Below, piece by piece: positions 1 through 7,250 of a DNA stretch of 8,612 bases. Each line of letters begins with the position of its first letter. Position 1 is the stretch's first letter. Source of the DNA: Betaproteobacteria bacterium. GTDB lineage: Bacteria; Pseudomonadota; Gammaproteobacteria; Burkholderiales; SG8-39. The notes under the pieces are model-generated. The model ran no database searches. It was given only the letters and a program-made list of their open reading frames with translations, and was not told the origin of the DNA. Where the stretch lies: contig VBDM01000044.1 in the NCBI GenBank assembly GCA_005881355.1, positions 510 through 9,121 on the forward strand, in the 5' to 3' direction. The position numbers and the translations under genes are program-made.

Positions 1-1077
1 TTCCTCCCGCTTTGCGTCTCCCCAAAGCCCTCCCGCGAGCAGGAACGCGCGGTACCCTCGCTGGGCGAGGAGAAACGTCGCCGCGGCGCTGCGTCGTTCG
101 CTCTGGCAATAGAGCACGTACTCCCTGCCCTTGTCCAGCAGGCCGAAGGCGTTGCGGATCTCCGACAACGGTATATTGATCGCGTCCGGAAGCTTGTCGT
201 ATTGATATTCCGACGGGTAGCGCACATCGACCCATTGGCCGCCGTTGGCGATCTTCTCGCGGGCCTCCTCCACGGGAATGCGATGGAGCAGCGGCTCGCG
301 GAGCAGCTCGTTGAAATCCTTCTTGGCGAGCCGGAGCAGCACGCCATCGGATTTCATCAGGACGGTTGCGTTGCGCTTGGCCTCCGAAACGAGCGCTTCC
401 TCGCCGAAGGCGTCGCCGCTTTTCAGTTCCGCAAGGAACATCGACACGCCGCCGATCATGCGCTCGACCCTGCACCTGCCCGTTTCGATGACGTAGTAGA
501 AATCTCCTTCGGCGCCCTCGCGAATGACTGCATCTCCCTTCTTGACTTCGATGCGCTTGAAGCGCCGCAGCAGCTCGTCGATATGGGCCGACGGCAGCTG
601 CGCGAATGCGCCGTATTTGAGGTTGTTTACGCTGAACATTCCCGACAGGATGCTCCAGTCGGCGAGCGGCGAGTGTCCGCCTCCGTTCGCTTCCCGCCGG
701 GCGGGGAGATTGGTGGCAGCGAGCTGATCCCAAGTCACCATGATATCGAGCAGTTCATCGTCTATGCGTACCAGCTCGACATCGGTGACCGCCGTGGCGC
801 TTGTGAACATTGCGCCACGCCGACCGAGCGGAGTTCGCGCCTCATCGGAGCCGCCTGACAGCACCGTCGAGGAGCCGTCGGGATAGGCGAGCGCCAGCTT
901 GCCCTTCACGAGATACACGGTCTGGCCCGCGATACCGCGCTCGCGAAAGGGATCGGAATTCTTGCTCACCCTCTCCATGCGGCACAAGCCGGCCAGTTCC
1001 CTGAGCGTGGCTTCGGACAGCGAAGCGATAGGCTCAAGGGCCATAAGCGTTTCAACGCGTACCGTGGTTGCGCACAT
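1..1077 (-). CDS. Tandem cyclic-nucleotide-binding domains fused to a rhodanese domain (3' end outside window)
   Basis: The frame is open for 359 codons from ATG at 1077 to the window edge, so the C-terminus is missing. An in-frame TAG lies three codons before this ATG and an AGGA ribosome site sits 7 bases upstream, which fixes the start. Residues about 10-130 look like a degenerate cNMP-binding domain with no recognisable phosphate-binding cassette. Residues about 147-255 form a second one with an intact cassette: FGEEAL at 224-229 and RNATV at 235-239, with Glu226 and Arg235 spaced as in PKA-type domains. Residues about 265-355 are a rhodanese domain with the loop CQSERRS at 324-330; Cys324 would be the catalytic thiol. 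Most rhodaneses have Gly where this loop has Glu327. No DNA-binding or membrane segment is visible, so it is probably cytosolic. Beside a cyclase and a phosphodiesterase it is the likely cAMP reader. Domain calls are firm; the substrate and output of the rhodanese part are unknown. Confidence 0.9.
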   Translation of the reverse strand, partial: MCATTVRVETLMALEPIASLSEATLRELAGLCRMERVSKNSDPFRERGIAGQTVYLVKGKLALAYPDGSSTVLSGGSDEARTPLGRRGAMFTSATAVTDVELVRIDDELLDIMVTWDQLAATNLPARREANGGGHSPLADWSILSGMFSVNNLKYGAFAQLPSAHIDELLRRFKRIEVKKGDAVIREGAEGDFYYVIETGRCRVERMIGGVSMFLAELKSGDAFGEEALVSEAKRNATVLMKSDGVLLRLAKKDFNELLREPLLHRIPVEEAREKIANGGQWVDVRYPSEYQYDKLPDAINIPLSEIRNAFGLLDKGREYVLYCQSERRSAAATFLLAQRGYRAFLLAGGLWGDAKREE

Positions 1078-1127
1078 CGACTGTTCCTAGCTCATCATGA
1101 ATGCCGGCGGCTCCGCTTGTTCTTTCA

Positions 1128-1895
1128 TCAAAACTCGAAAACCTGGCCGTTTTGCAGCATTCGCGGCCGGTATTGGCCCGCATCCTCCTCGATTTCCTGC
1201 ATCGTGAGCTCGATTTCACCGGGCTTCAGATGCGTGATGTAGATCTCCGCGGTACGCTCGAGTTTTGCGAGCTCCTCGGCGAGCATGCTCGGGCAAAGGT
1301 GTTTCGAAGTGACCGCCAGCTCCTTTTCGCGATTGCAGAAAGCGGTTTCGATGATCAGATACTTCAGGTTGGAAATCTTGTTGACCACCGCCCAGAGCGG
1401 GTCGTTAGTGGTGGTGTCGCCCGTAAAAACCAAACTTCCCTTGCCGGAGTCGAGGTGATAACCCACCGCCGGCACGACGTGATTGGCAGGCAGCACCGTG
1501 ATCCTGCGCTTCTGAAGCTCGATCGTGTCGCCGACTTGGATCTCCCGGTAGCGAAGGAACGGCTTTTCGGGGCTCGGGATTTGCGCGAAATCGGGCCAGA
1601 TGCTCCAGTTGAAGATGTGATCGCGGAGGATTTCCAGCGTTCCTGGAACTGCCCAAAGCGTCAGTGGCTGGTTGCGCATTCCGCCGACAGTATCGACCAT
1701 GAACGGAATGCTCGCGATGTGATCGAGGTGCGAGTGGGTGAGGAAGACGTGATCGATCAGGGAGAGCTCGGTAAGCGAGAGGTCGGCGACCCCCGTCCCG
1801 GCGTCGACGAGGATATCGTTGTCGAGGAGCATGGACGTGGTGCGCAGGTGCCGGCCCCCTATTCCGCCGCTGCACCCCAGGATCCGCAGCTTCAT
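1128..1895 (-). CDS. Metallo-beta-lactamase-fold hydrolase, probable class II 3',5'-cyclic-nucleotide phosphodiesterase
   Basis: This 255-residue protein has the metal-binding signature THSHLDH at 53-59 (His54, His56, Asp58, His59). Further probable metal ligands are His139 in ANHVVPAVGY, Asp160 in FTGDT and His222 in THLKPGE. HxHLDH followed by a small residue matches the first part of the class II cyclic-nucleotide phosphodiesterase signature, but the later positions (PFMVD) do not fit it fully. There is no signal peptide: the N-terminus MKLRILGCSGG is the usual first strand of the fold, so the enzyme should be cytoplasmic, unlike exported CpdP-type enzymes. Its ATG at 1895 lies 16 bases after the cyclase stop, with only a weak ribosome site, suggesting translational coupling. 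Position directly after an adenylate cyclase favours cAMP as substrate. Another phosphodiester or thioester substrate cannot be excluded. Confidence 0.85.
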   Translation of the reverse strand: MKLRILGCSGGIGGRHLRTTSMLLDNDILVDAGTGVADLSLTELSLIDHVFLTHSHLDHIASIPFMVDTVGGMRNQPLTLWAVPGTLEILRDHIFNWSIWPDFAQIPSPEKPFLRYREIQVGDTIELQKRRITVLPANHVVPAVGYHLDSGKGSLVFTGDTTTNDPLWAVVNKISNLKYLIIETAFCNREKELAVTSKHLCPSMLAEELAKLERTAEIYITHLKPGEIELTMQEIEEDAGQYRPRMLQNGQVFEF

Positions 1896-1911
1896 GGACT
1901 GGCGCCCATCG

Positions 1912-4176
1912 CTATTTCTCGTCGAACACGGTCACGCCGTTCCAGTCGGCCGGCGGCGGGTTGCGGCGCTTGGTTGTCACTTCCCGGGCGTATAGCTCAT
2001 AGAGGCTGCAGCCGGAATTCATGCGCTGCAGGTTGAGGAGGTTTACCTCCACATCATCCCAGTGCTGTGCTCGGTATGACTTGAGAGTTTGGTTCCAGAG
2101 CTTCAGCTCGTCCCGGGTCTTCCTATCGATCTCGACTTCCAAGCCAACAGGCTCATAAACAGTCACTGCATCGTCCTTGCCTTTCACCTTTATGCGGTCG
2201 ACCTCGCGGAACACGACGTCTCTGACAGCCGCCTTCGTGGCCTCGCCCACAAGGATTCCCACGCCGTAGTGCTTGGTGCGGGCTTCGAGCCGGGAGGCGA
2301 CATTGACCGGATCACCCATCACAGTGTACGCCCTTCTCACCTGAGACCCCATGTCGCCGACGCGCACGCCGCCGGAATTTACGCCAACGCCGATCTTGAG
2401 CTGCGGCCAGCCACGATTGGCGAACCTTTGGTTCATTGCCATGCATTCGCGCTGCATTTCGAGCGCAGCGAGCACACCGTTGCGTGCGTGATCCGGGTCG
2501 TCCACCGGCGCTCCCCAAAACGCCATGATCGCGTCGCCGATGTACTTGTCGAGCGTACCCTTGTACTTGCTGCGGATGATGGTGCTCATCCCGGTCAGAT
2601 ACTCGTTGATGTACTCGCGCAGATGTTCGGGGCTGAGCGCCTCGGAAATGCCGGTAAAGCCGCGCACGTCGGAAAACAGGATGGTGAGCTCGGCGTTGTG
2701 CGGCTCCATGGTGTACTTTTCGGGGTCTTCGGCCATCCTGTCCACGAGCTCGGGCGGAACGTACTGCCCGAACAGTTCGGTGAATTGGCGCTTGGAACGT
2801 GCCTCGACGAAGTAGCCATAAGCCATGTTGACCGTGTAAAGAGTCGCCGTCATCAGGATCGATGCGGCGAGCGGCAAGACTGATCCCGCATACGACCAAA
2901 CCCCCAGGTTGATCAGGGTGATCAGAGCCGTGCCTACCACGGCAGCGGCCGTGGCCCAAAGCGGTGCCAGCATCGGGATGAGCAGCGACAGTACGACCCC
3001 GCCGATGACGAGCAAGATCACCTCAGCTCCGAGCATGTACGGCGGCTTCTGCTTGAGTTTGCCGTCGAGCATACCTGCGATGACGTTGGCGTGCACTTCC
3101 ACCCCGGGGTAGACTTCCGCAACCGGCGTCGAGCGCAGGTCAACCAAGCTGGGCGCCGAGGTGCCGACAAGAACGATCCTGCCCTTGAGCTTTTCCGCCG
3201 GGGCTTTGTCGAACCAGACGTCGGCTAGCGAAATATAGGGAAAGCTGCCTTTCGGACCGCGGTAAGGCACCAGGGCACTGACGTTTTCGTCCACCGGGAT
3301 CCTGAGCGGCCCAACTTCGAGCCACTCCAGGCCTGGATAACCCTTGGTGATGAAGCGCTCGGGGGCAATCCCTGGAATCACTTTGGGCAGGGTAACGGTA
3401 TTGCTTCTGGTGCGCGCCGCCCCCTCCATGCCCAGGTACAAGCGCACGACAGCGAGCGACAGGGCCTCGTAGTAGTTGCCGTTGAATTCCGCAAGCATCG
3501 GCACGCGCCTTGACACGCCGTCGGGATCGACCAGCGGATTGAAGTGTCCGGCGTTGGCGGCGTTCGCCTGGAACTCCGGCAGATTGCTCCCGTAGCCCTT
3601 CCACGTCGTGAACGCGATGGGCCTGCCCGCGAAGGTACCTGCGGGAAGCACCGGCTCGGGGATGGCGCCGCTTTTCACCGCGTTCTCCTCGCTGCTGAAG
3701 TAATAGCCGAGAACGACCGGTCGCCCGCGGAGGAACCTTGCGAATATCGCGTCATAGTCGAGTTCTGGGCGCAGCTCCTTCAGCGCCGACTGGAACGGGC
3801 CGACGTCCTTGAGCCTGGATTTGGCCAGCTTCTCGAGCACCGGCAGGCCAGAACTCTCGTCCGGCTCGGCGAACACGACGTCGAGCCCGATGAGCACCAC
3901 CCCGTACTTGTCGAAAAGCTTCTGCATCAGCGCGACGATCTTGTCGCGACCCCAAGGCCAGCGCCCCAGGGCGCGCGGGTCGAGGCTGCGCTCATCGACG
4001 TCCAGGATCACGATGCGGTCATCGACCGTGGCCGGCATAGTCAGCTGCAGCCGGTAATCGTAGATGATGTTGTCGAGCTGGGTAATGAAGCCGACCTGGT
4101 AGAACTTGGCGGCATGACCTACGAATACCAGCACGACCAGCAAACCGAGCGCGATCCGGACGATGTGCTGCTTCAA
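1912..4176 (-). CDS. CHASE2-domain class III adenylate cyclase, membrane bound
   Basis: This 754-residue protein should convert ATP to cAMP. A membrane segment at about 5-22 is followed by an extracytoplasmic CHASE2 sensor (about 30-370, with the typical GRWPWGR at 71-77 and a GRIVLVGTS strand at 332-340). Three membrane segments follow at about 383-403, 406-428 and 432-452, then a cytoplasmic cyclase domain (about 490-675). Metal-binding aspartates are Asp503 (FSDVRGF) and Asp548 (KYIGDAIMAFWG). Lys544 and Thr618 (YTVMGDPVNVASRLE) occupy the base-recognition positions, and Asn625 and Arg629 the transition-state positions. This Lys/Thr pair is typical of class IIIb adenylate cyclases and argues against guanylate cyclase. 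The start is TTG at 4176, supported by a strong ribosome site; a later start would lose the first membrane segment. Residues 685-735 form a helical tail of unknown role. The CHASE2 ligand is unknown. Confidence 0.94.
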   Translation of the reverse strand: MKQHIVRIALGLLVVLVFVGHAAKFYQVGFITQLDNIIYDYRLQLTMPATVDDRIVILDVDERSLDPRALGRWPWGRDKIVALMQKLFDKYGVVLIGLDVVFAEPDESSGLPVLEKLAKSRLKDVGPFQSALKELRPELDYDAIFARFLRGRPVVLGYYFSSEENAVKSGAIPEPVLPAGTFAGRPIAFTTWKGYGSNLPEFQANAANAGHFNPLVDPDGVSRRVPMLAEFNGNYYEALSLAVVRLYLGMEGAARTRSNTVTLPKVIPGIAPERFITKGYPGLEWLEVGPLRIPVDENVSALVPYRGPKGSFPYISLADVWFDKAPAEKLKGRIVLVGTSAPSLVDLRSTPVAEVYPGVEVHANVIAGMLDGKLKQKPPYMLGAEVILLVIGGVVLSLLIPMLAPLWATAAAVVGTALITLINLGVWSYAGSVLPLAASILMTATLYTVNMAYGYFVEARSKRQFTELFGQYVPPELVDRMAEDPEKYTMEPHNAELTILFSDVRGFTGISEALSPEHLREYINEYLTGMSTIIRSKYKGTLDKYIGDAIMAFWGAPVDDPDHARNGVLAALEMQRECMAMNQRFANRGWPQLKIGVGVNSGGVRVGDMGSQVRRAYTVMGDPVNVASRLEARTKHYGVGILVGEATKAAVRDVVFREVDRIKVKGKDDAVTVYEPVGLEVEIDRKTRDELKLWNQTLKSYRAQHWDDVEVNLLNLQRMNSGCSLYELYAREVTTKRRNPPPADWNGVTVFDEK

Positions 4177-4177
4177 G

Positions 4178-4188
4178 CTCCCTCCTCC
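4178..4188 (-). promoter_or_regulatory. Strong Shine-Dalgarno site of the cyclase gene, deciding its TTG start
   Basis: Read on the minus strand, this is an unbroken purine tract, GGAGGAGGGAG, ending one base before TTG at 4176. GGAGGA is centred about 8 bases upstream of the TTG. It is the best ribosome site in the window and supports the non-ATG start; the strong site may compensate for weak initiation at TTG. Confidence 0.7.
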
Positions 4189-4203
4189 GGGCGGGCTTTG
4201 GTG

Positions 4204-4222
4204 AGACCTGGATCTCAGGTCT
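4204..4222 (-). other. Perfect inverted repeat (hairpin) over the FHA gene stop codon
   Basis: AGACCTG and CAGGTCT form a perfect 7-bp stem around a 5-base loop. The stem and loop include the TGA stop of the FHA gene and lie 28 bases before the cyclase start. No run of U follows on the transcribed strand, so it does not look like a standard intrinsic terminator. It could be a processing or stability element between the phosphorylation genes and the cAMP genes, or chance. Confidence 0.4.
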
Positions 4223-4967
4223 TGAAGAAGAATTCCATCTTGACCCCGGCCAGTTCGATCACGTCATGGTCGTTCAAGGAGTGCGCCTGAGCATCGATGG
4301 GCTTGCCGTTTACGACCGGAAAGCTCGCCCCCTCGACATGGGTGATGAAAAACCCTTGCGGCCGGCGCGTGATCACGGCGACCTGGACACCGGGTTTGCC
4401 AAGTGTGGTGAGCGGCTTGGTAAGATCGAGTTCCTTGCCGGCGTTGGGACCCGAGAGAAGCTGTAGCGCGGCGTTCCTTTGCGCGGTGGTCTTGGCTGCC
4501 GGCCCCGGTGCAGTCGTCGTGCCCTGATTCACTACGGTGTCTCCGAAGCTTTTCGCCCCGCCCGCCGCAGCTGCCGCGGGGGCAGCGGCGGGCGCGGCTG
4601 CCGAGGCGGCGGCCTTTACCGCCCCGGGACGAAGCACCATGGTCCTTTCGAAATCGGCGGCCTTGGCTTGAGCCGCAGGAGCCTCGTTCACATACTTCAG
4701 CTTGTATTTGCCGAGCTCGATGATGTCGTTGTTCTGCAGGAAATGCTTCTTGACCGGCTGGCCGTTAACCACCGTGCCGTTGGTGCTTCCGAGGTCCTCG
4801 AGAAACGAGTCCTGCAGGATGGTGACGATCACGGCATGCTCTCCGCTCACCGCGAGGTTGTCGATCTGGATATCGTTGTGTGGCTTGCGGCCGATCGTGG
4901 TACGTTCCTTGCTCAAGGTGATCTCCTTGAGAATCAGGCCGTCCATGCTGAGTATCAGCTTCGCCAT
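4215..4967 (-). CDS. Protein with two FHA domains joined by an Ala-rich linker
   Basis: This 250-residue cytosolic protein is a probable phosphothreonine reader for the neighbouring kinase. FHA domain 1 (about 1-95) has the full binding set: Gly26-Arg27 (TTIGRK), Ser41 and His44 (SGEH), and Asn63 with STNGTVVNG (61-69). Residues 96-165 are a flexible linker rich in Ala, Pro and Gly; it contains ERTMVL (107-112, Thr109) and GDTVVN (142-147, Thr144). Residues about 168-250 are a second, degenerate FHA fold: TLGKP replaces TIGR, the Ser-x-x-His motif is absent, and only VVNGKPI (218-224) recalls the binding loop. It is therefore probably structural or a protein-binding surface. ATG at 4967 has GAGGG 8 bases upstream, and the gene begins 21 bases after the phosphatase stop. 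By analogy with GarA/OdhI-type FHA proteins, a phosphorylated linker threonine might bind the protein's own FHA domain; that is inference. Confidence 0.92.
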   Translation of the reverse strand: MAKLILSMDGLILKEITLSKERTTIGRKPHNDIQIDNLAVSGEHAVIVTILQDSFLEDLGSTNGTVVNGQPVKKHFLQNNDIIELGKYKLKYVNEAPAAQAKAADFERTMVLRPGAVKAAASAAAPAAAPAAAAAGGAKSFGDTVVNQGTTTAPGPAAKTTAQRNAALQLLSGPNAGKELDLTKPLTTLGKPGVQVAVITRRPQGFFITHVEGASFPVVNGKPIDAQAHSLNDHDVIELAGVKMEFFFKT

Positions 4968-4988
4968 AGCAGTATCCCTCTGCTCAAA

Positions 4989-5813
4989 CTATCTAAACCA
5001 GCCCATCATCCTGCCCATCATGCCGCGCGGCGCCGGGTAGCCCCGCAGCACCCGGACCAATATCACCGAAACATTGTCCCGGCCGCCGTTGTCATTGGCT
5101 GTCTGCACCAGGTGCTGGGCACATAGTTTCAGGTTGGAGCTGAGCGTCTGCAGCGCCAGGCCGATATCGTCGTCGCTCACCATATCACAAAGGCCGTCGG
5201 AACAGAGCAGATAGATGTCGCCCGGTTGCGTGTCGTAGTCGTGAATCTCCGCCTCGACAATCGGATCGATGCCGAGCGCACGCGTGACCAGATTCTTGTT
5301 CTGCGACTGCTTTGCCTGCTGCAGCGTGATCACGCCGCTATCGATTTGCTCCTGCAGTAGCGAATGGTCTCTGGTCACCTGCCTGAACTGGTCTCCGCGC
5401 AGCCTGTACAGGCGCGAATCCCCGATGTGCGCGACGGTCATTTTGTTGTCGTAGAACAATGCAACGACGAGGGTCGTTCCCATACCCGCGTACTGTGGCT
5501 GACTCTGTGAGGCCTGGTAGATTGACGTGTTCGCTTTGGCGATCTGTTCGCGCAGCAGCTGGTGCGCGATCGCTTGGCCGCTGCGCGCGTCGGTCTCGTA
5601 CGGCACCTTTTTCTCCAGCAGCTGCTGCAGCTCGGTGATGATCATTGTCGTGGCCATGCCGCTCGCCACCTCGCCCGCGTTGTATCCACCCATGCCGTCT
5701 GCGAGCACGGCGAGGCCTTTGTCCCCGTCCGATGCGATCGAGTCCTCGTTGTGGGACCTGACCATTCCGGGATCGGTGCAACTCGCGATCTCCAGCGCCC
5801 CCGACAAAGTCAT
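4989..5813 (-). CDS. PP2C-family Ser/Thr protein phosphatase
   Basis: From ATG at 5813 this is a 274-residue, metal-dependent phosphatase, expected to remove phosphates added by the kinase encoded just upstream. PP2C motifs appear in order: RSHNED (19-24), ADGMGG (38-43, metal Asp39), GMGTT (110-114), AHIGDSRLYR (128-137), CSDG with metal Asp206 (204-207) and GGRDNVS (244-250, Asp246). There is no membrane segment, and the length fits stand-alone bacterial enzymes of the PrpC/Stp type. A Met- and Arg-rich tail, GMMGRMMGWFR, closes the protein; its role is unknown. An in-frame TTG at 5822 would add three residues. I prefer the ATG, although each start has only a GAG as ribosome site. The gene starts 15 bases after the kinase stop, so translation is probably coupled. 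Confidence 0.93.
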   Translation of the reverse strand: MTLSGALEIASCTDPGMVRSHNEDSIASDGDKGLAVLADGMGGYNAGEVASGMATTMIITELQQLLEKKVPYETDARSGQAIAHQLLREQIAKANTSIYQASQSQPQYAGMGTTLVVALFYDNKMTVAHIGDSRLYRLRGDQFRQVTRDHSLLQEQIDSGVITLQQAKQSQNKNLVTRALGIDPIVEAEIHDYDTQPGDIYLLCSDGLCDMVSDDDIGLALQTLSSNLKLCAQHLVQTANDNGGRDNVSVILVRVLRGYPAPRGMMGRMMGWFR

Positions 5814-5828
5814 GATGCTCAAAGAGTC

Positions 5829-7250
5829 TCAGAGGCTGATGTCAACCCCGGCACCGGCCGCCGCCGCAGCGGTGCCGCCCAAGGTGGCCCGCAACGCAGC
5901 CGCGAATTCCTCGCCTGTCTGGTAACGCTCGCCCGCCTCCTTGGACATGGCTTTGTCCACGAAAGCGACGAACGCCGGCGGAAGCGACGGGTTGTACTGC
6001 AGGATGTCCGGCGCGTGCTCGTTCGCAATCCTGTACATGAGCTGCGCCATCGAGTCCCCCTCGAACGGAAGCTTCCCGCAGGCGAGCTGATATAGACTCA
6101 CCGCAAGCGAAAATAAGTCGCTGCGGCCGTCGATCTTCTTGCCCTGCAGCTGTTCCGGAGACATGTAGGAAGGTGTCCCGAGCACCATCCCGGTCTTGGT
6201 CCTGGATGAATCGGTGATGCGGGCAATTCCGAAATCCGTCACTTTGACCACGTCGTTCTCCGATTCGTACATGACGTTGGCCGGTTTGACGTCCCGATGC
6301 ACGACGTTTTGTTTGTGTGCGTAACCGAGCGCATCGGCAACGCGCGCCATGATCGACACGACCTTCTCGATCGACAGCGTATTGCCCTGTTTGGTGAACG
6401 GGACCAGGTCCTTGCCTTTCAGGAGTTCCATTGCGATGTAACACAGGTCGTGCTCTTCGCCCGCGTCGAAGATGGTCACGATATTGGTATGGCTCAGGCG
6501 TCCCGCGGTTTCCGCCTCGCGGAAAAAACGCTCCTTGACCTCGGCGAGCTCGTCAGCCTCGAATTCCTGGGAAAGCGCCATGGTCTTGATCGCCACGACG
6601 CGCCCGATTTTCGGGTCCTTGCCGAGATACACCACACCCATGGCGCCCTTGCCGAGCTCCTTTTCCACTTGATAGCGACCGAGCATCGGCTTCTCGGCGC
6701 CGCTGCCGAGCGCAAGCGTGCCGCCGGGGTGCGTCTGTGCGCCGCCGAGAATGACCGTTTCCGACATCTGCTTGGCGCGCGACAGGCGTGCCTCGAGATC
6801 CCGGAATTTCGGGTTGTAGTCGCCCATGTAGCGGAACACCGCTTCGGCCTTGTTGAACTGGCGCTTGCGTTCGAAGTCGAGCGCGAGATTGTAGAGATTG
6901 TCCATAACGGTGTCGTCCAGCGGCACCTTGCGGAAATAGTCGAAAGCCATGTCGAGCTGGCCTTGCCCCTGAAAGGCGAGGCCGAGCATGCGCGCATTGG
7001 CGGCCGATTGCGCATCGGACACTTCCTTGCCGCGCTCGGTGACGACGAAGCGTTTCGTCACGAGCAACACGTGGCCGACGACCAGGAGTGCGAGCGGCCA
7101 CATGAATTGCAACCACATGCCCTGACCGGTCATGAGCACGAAGTGGCTGGCGAGCAACAGTGCCATGATGCTGGCGGTCACGCCCGCACCCATACCCGCC
7201 GAGAACCGTGGCAGCAGCGCGATCAGGTAGATCGCGACCAGAGCAAACAC
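5829..7250 (-). CDS. Ser/Thr protein kinase, C-terminal part of a frameshifted CHASE2 kinase gene
   Basis: Numbering is from GTG at 7250. Membrane segments lie at about 1-14 (cut into by this start), 21-42 and 45-65. Two TPR-like helical pairs follow (about 84-112 and 115-147), then a linker with SETVIL (163-168), then a complete Hanks-type kinase domain (about 193-457). It has GKGAMG (200-205), Lys222 in AIK, HRDVKPAN (318-325, catalytic Asp320), DFG (339-341), an activation loop with Thr351 and Thr353, and GTPSYMSPEQ (358-367). All catalytic residues are present. The GTG lies inside a hydrophobic helix and has no good ribosome site, while the same frame stays open upstream and encodes RPTWSIWVEIL as the natural start of the helix. 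It is therefore most likely the rear part of one CHASE2 kinase gene starting at 8362, about 844 residues in all. If the frameshift is real in the cell, the kinase is made poorly or without its sensor. Confidence 0.88.
   Translation of the reverse strand: MFALVAIYLIALLPRFSAGMGAGVTASIMALLLASHFVLMTGQGMWLQFMWPLALLVVGHVLLVTKRFVVTERGKEVSDAQSAANARMLGLAFQGQGQLDMAFDYFRKVPLDDTVMDNLYNLALDFERKRQFNKAEAVFRYMGDYNPKFRDLEARLSRAKQMSETVILGGAQTHPGGTLALGSGAEKPMLGRYQVEKELGKGAMGVVYLGKDPKIGRVVAIKTMALSQEFEADELAEVKERFFREAETAGRLSHTNIVTIFDAGEEHDLCYIAMELLKGKDLVPFTKQGNTLSIEKVVSIMARVADALGYAHKQNVVHRDVKPANVMYESENDVVKVTDFGIARITDSSRTKTGMVLGTPSYMSPEQLQGKKIDGRSDLFSLAVSLYQLACGKLPFEGDSMAQLMYRIANEHAPDILQYNPSLPPAFVAFVDKAMSKEAGERYQTGEEFAAALRATLGGTAAAAAGAGVDISL

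Noticed and set aside
202..858. Plus-strand open frame of about 218 codons at the left end
   Set aside because: The minus strand is open without interruption from 1077 to the edge and encodes cNMP-binding and rhodanese domains; this frame is its mirror.
1101..2036. Plus-strand open frame of about 311 codons opposite the phosphodiesterase
   Set aside because: Antisense shadow of a gene with an intact HxHLDH motif; no domain of its own.
4557..4619. GCC/GCG-rich stretch as a DNA repeat array
   Set aside because: It encodes the Ala/Pro-rich linker of the FHA protein and shows no regular repeat unit; low-complexity coding explains it.
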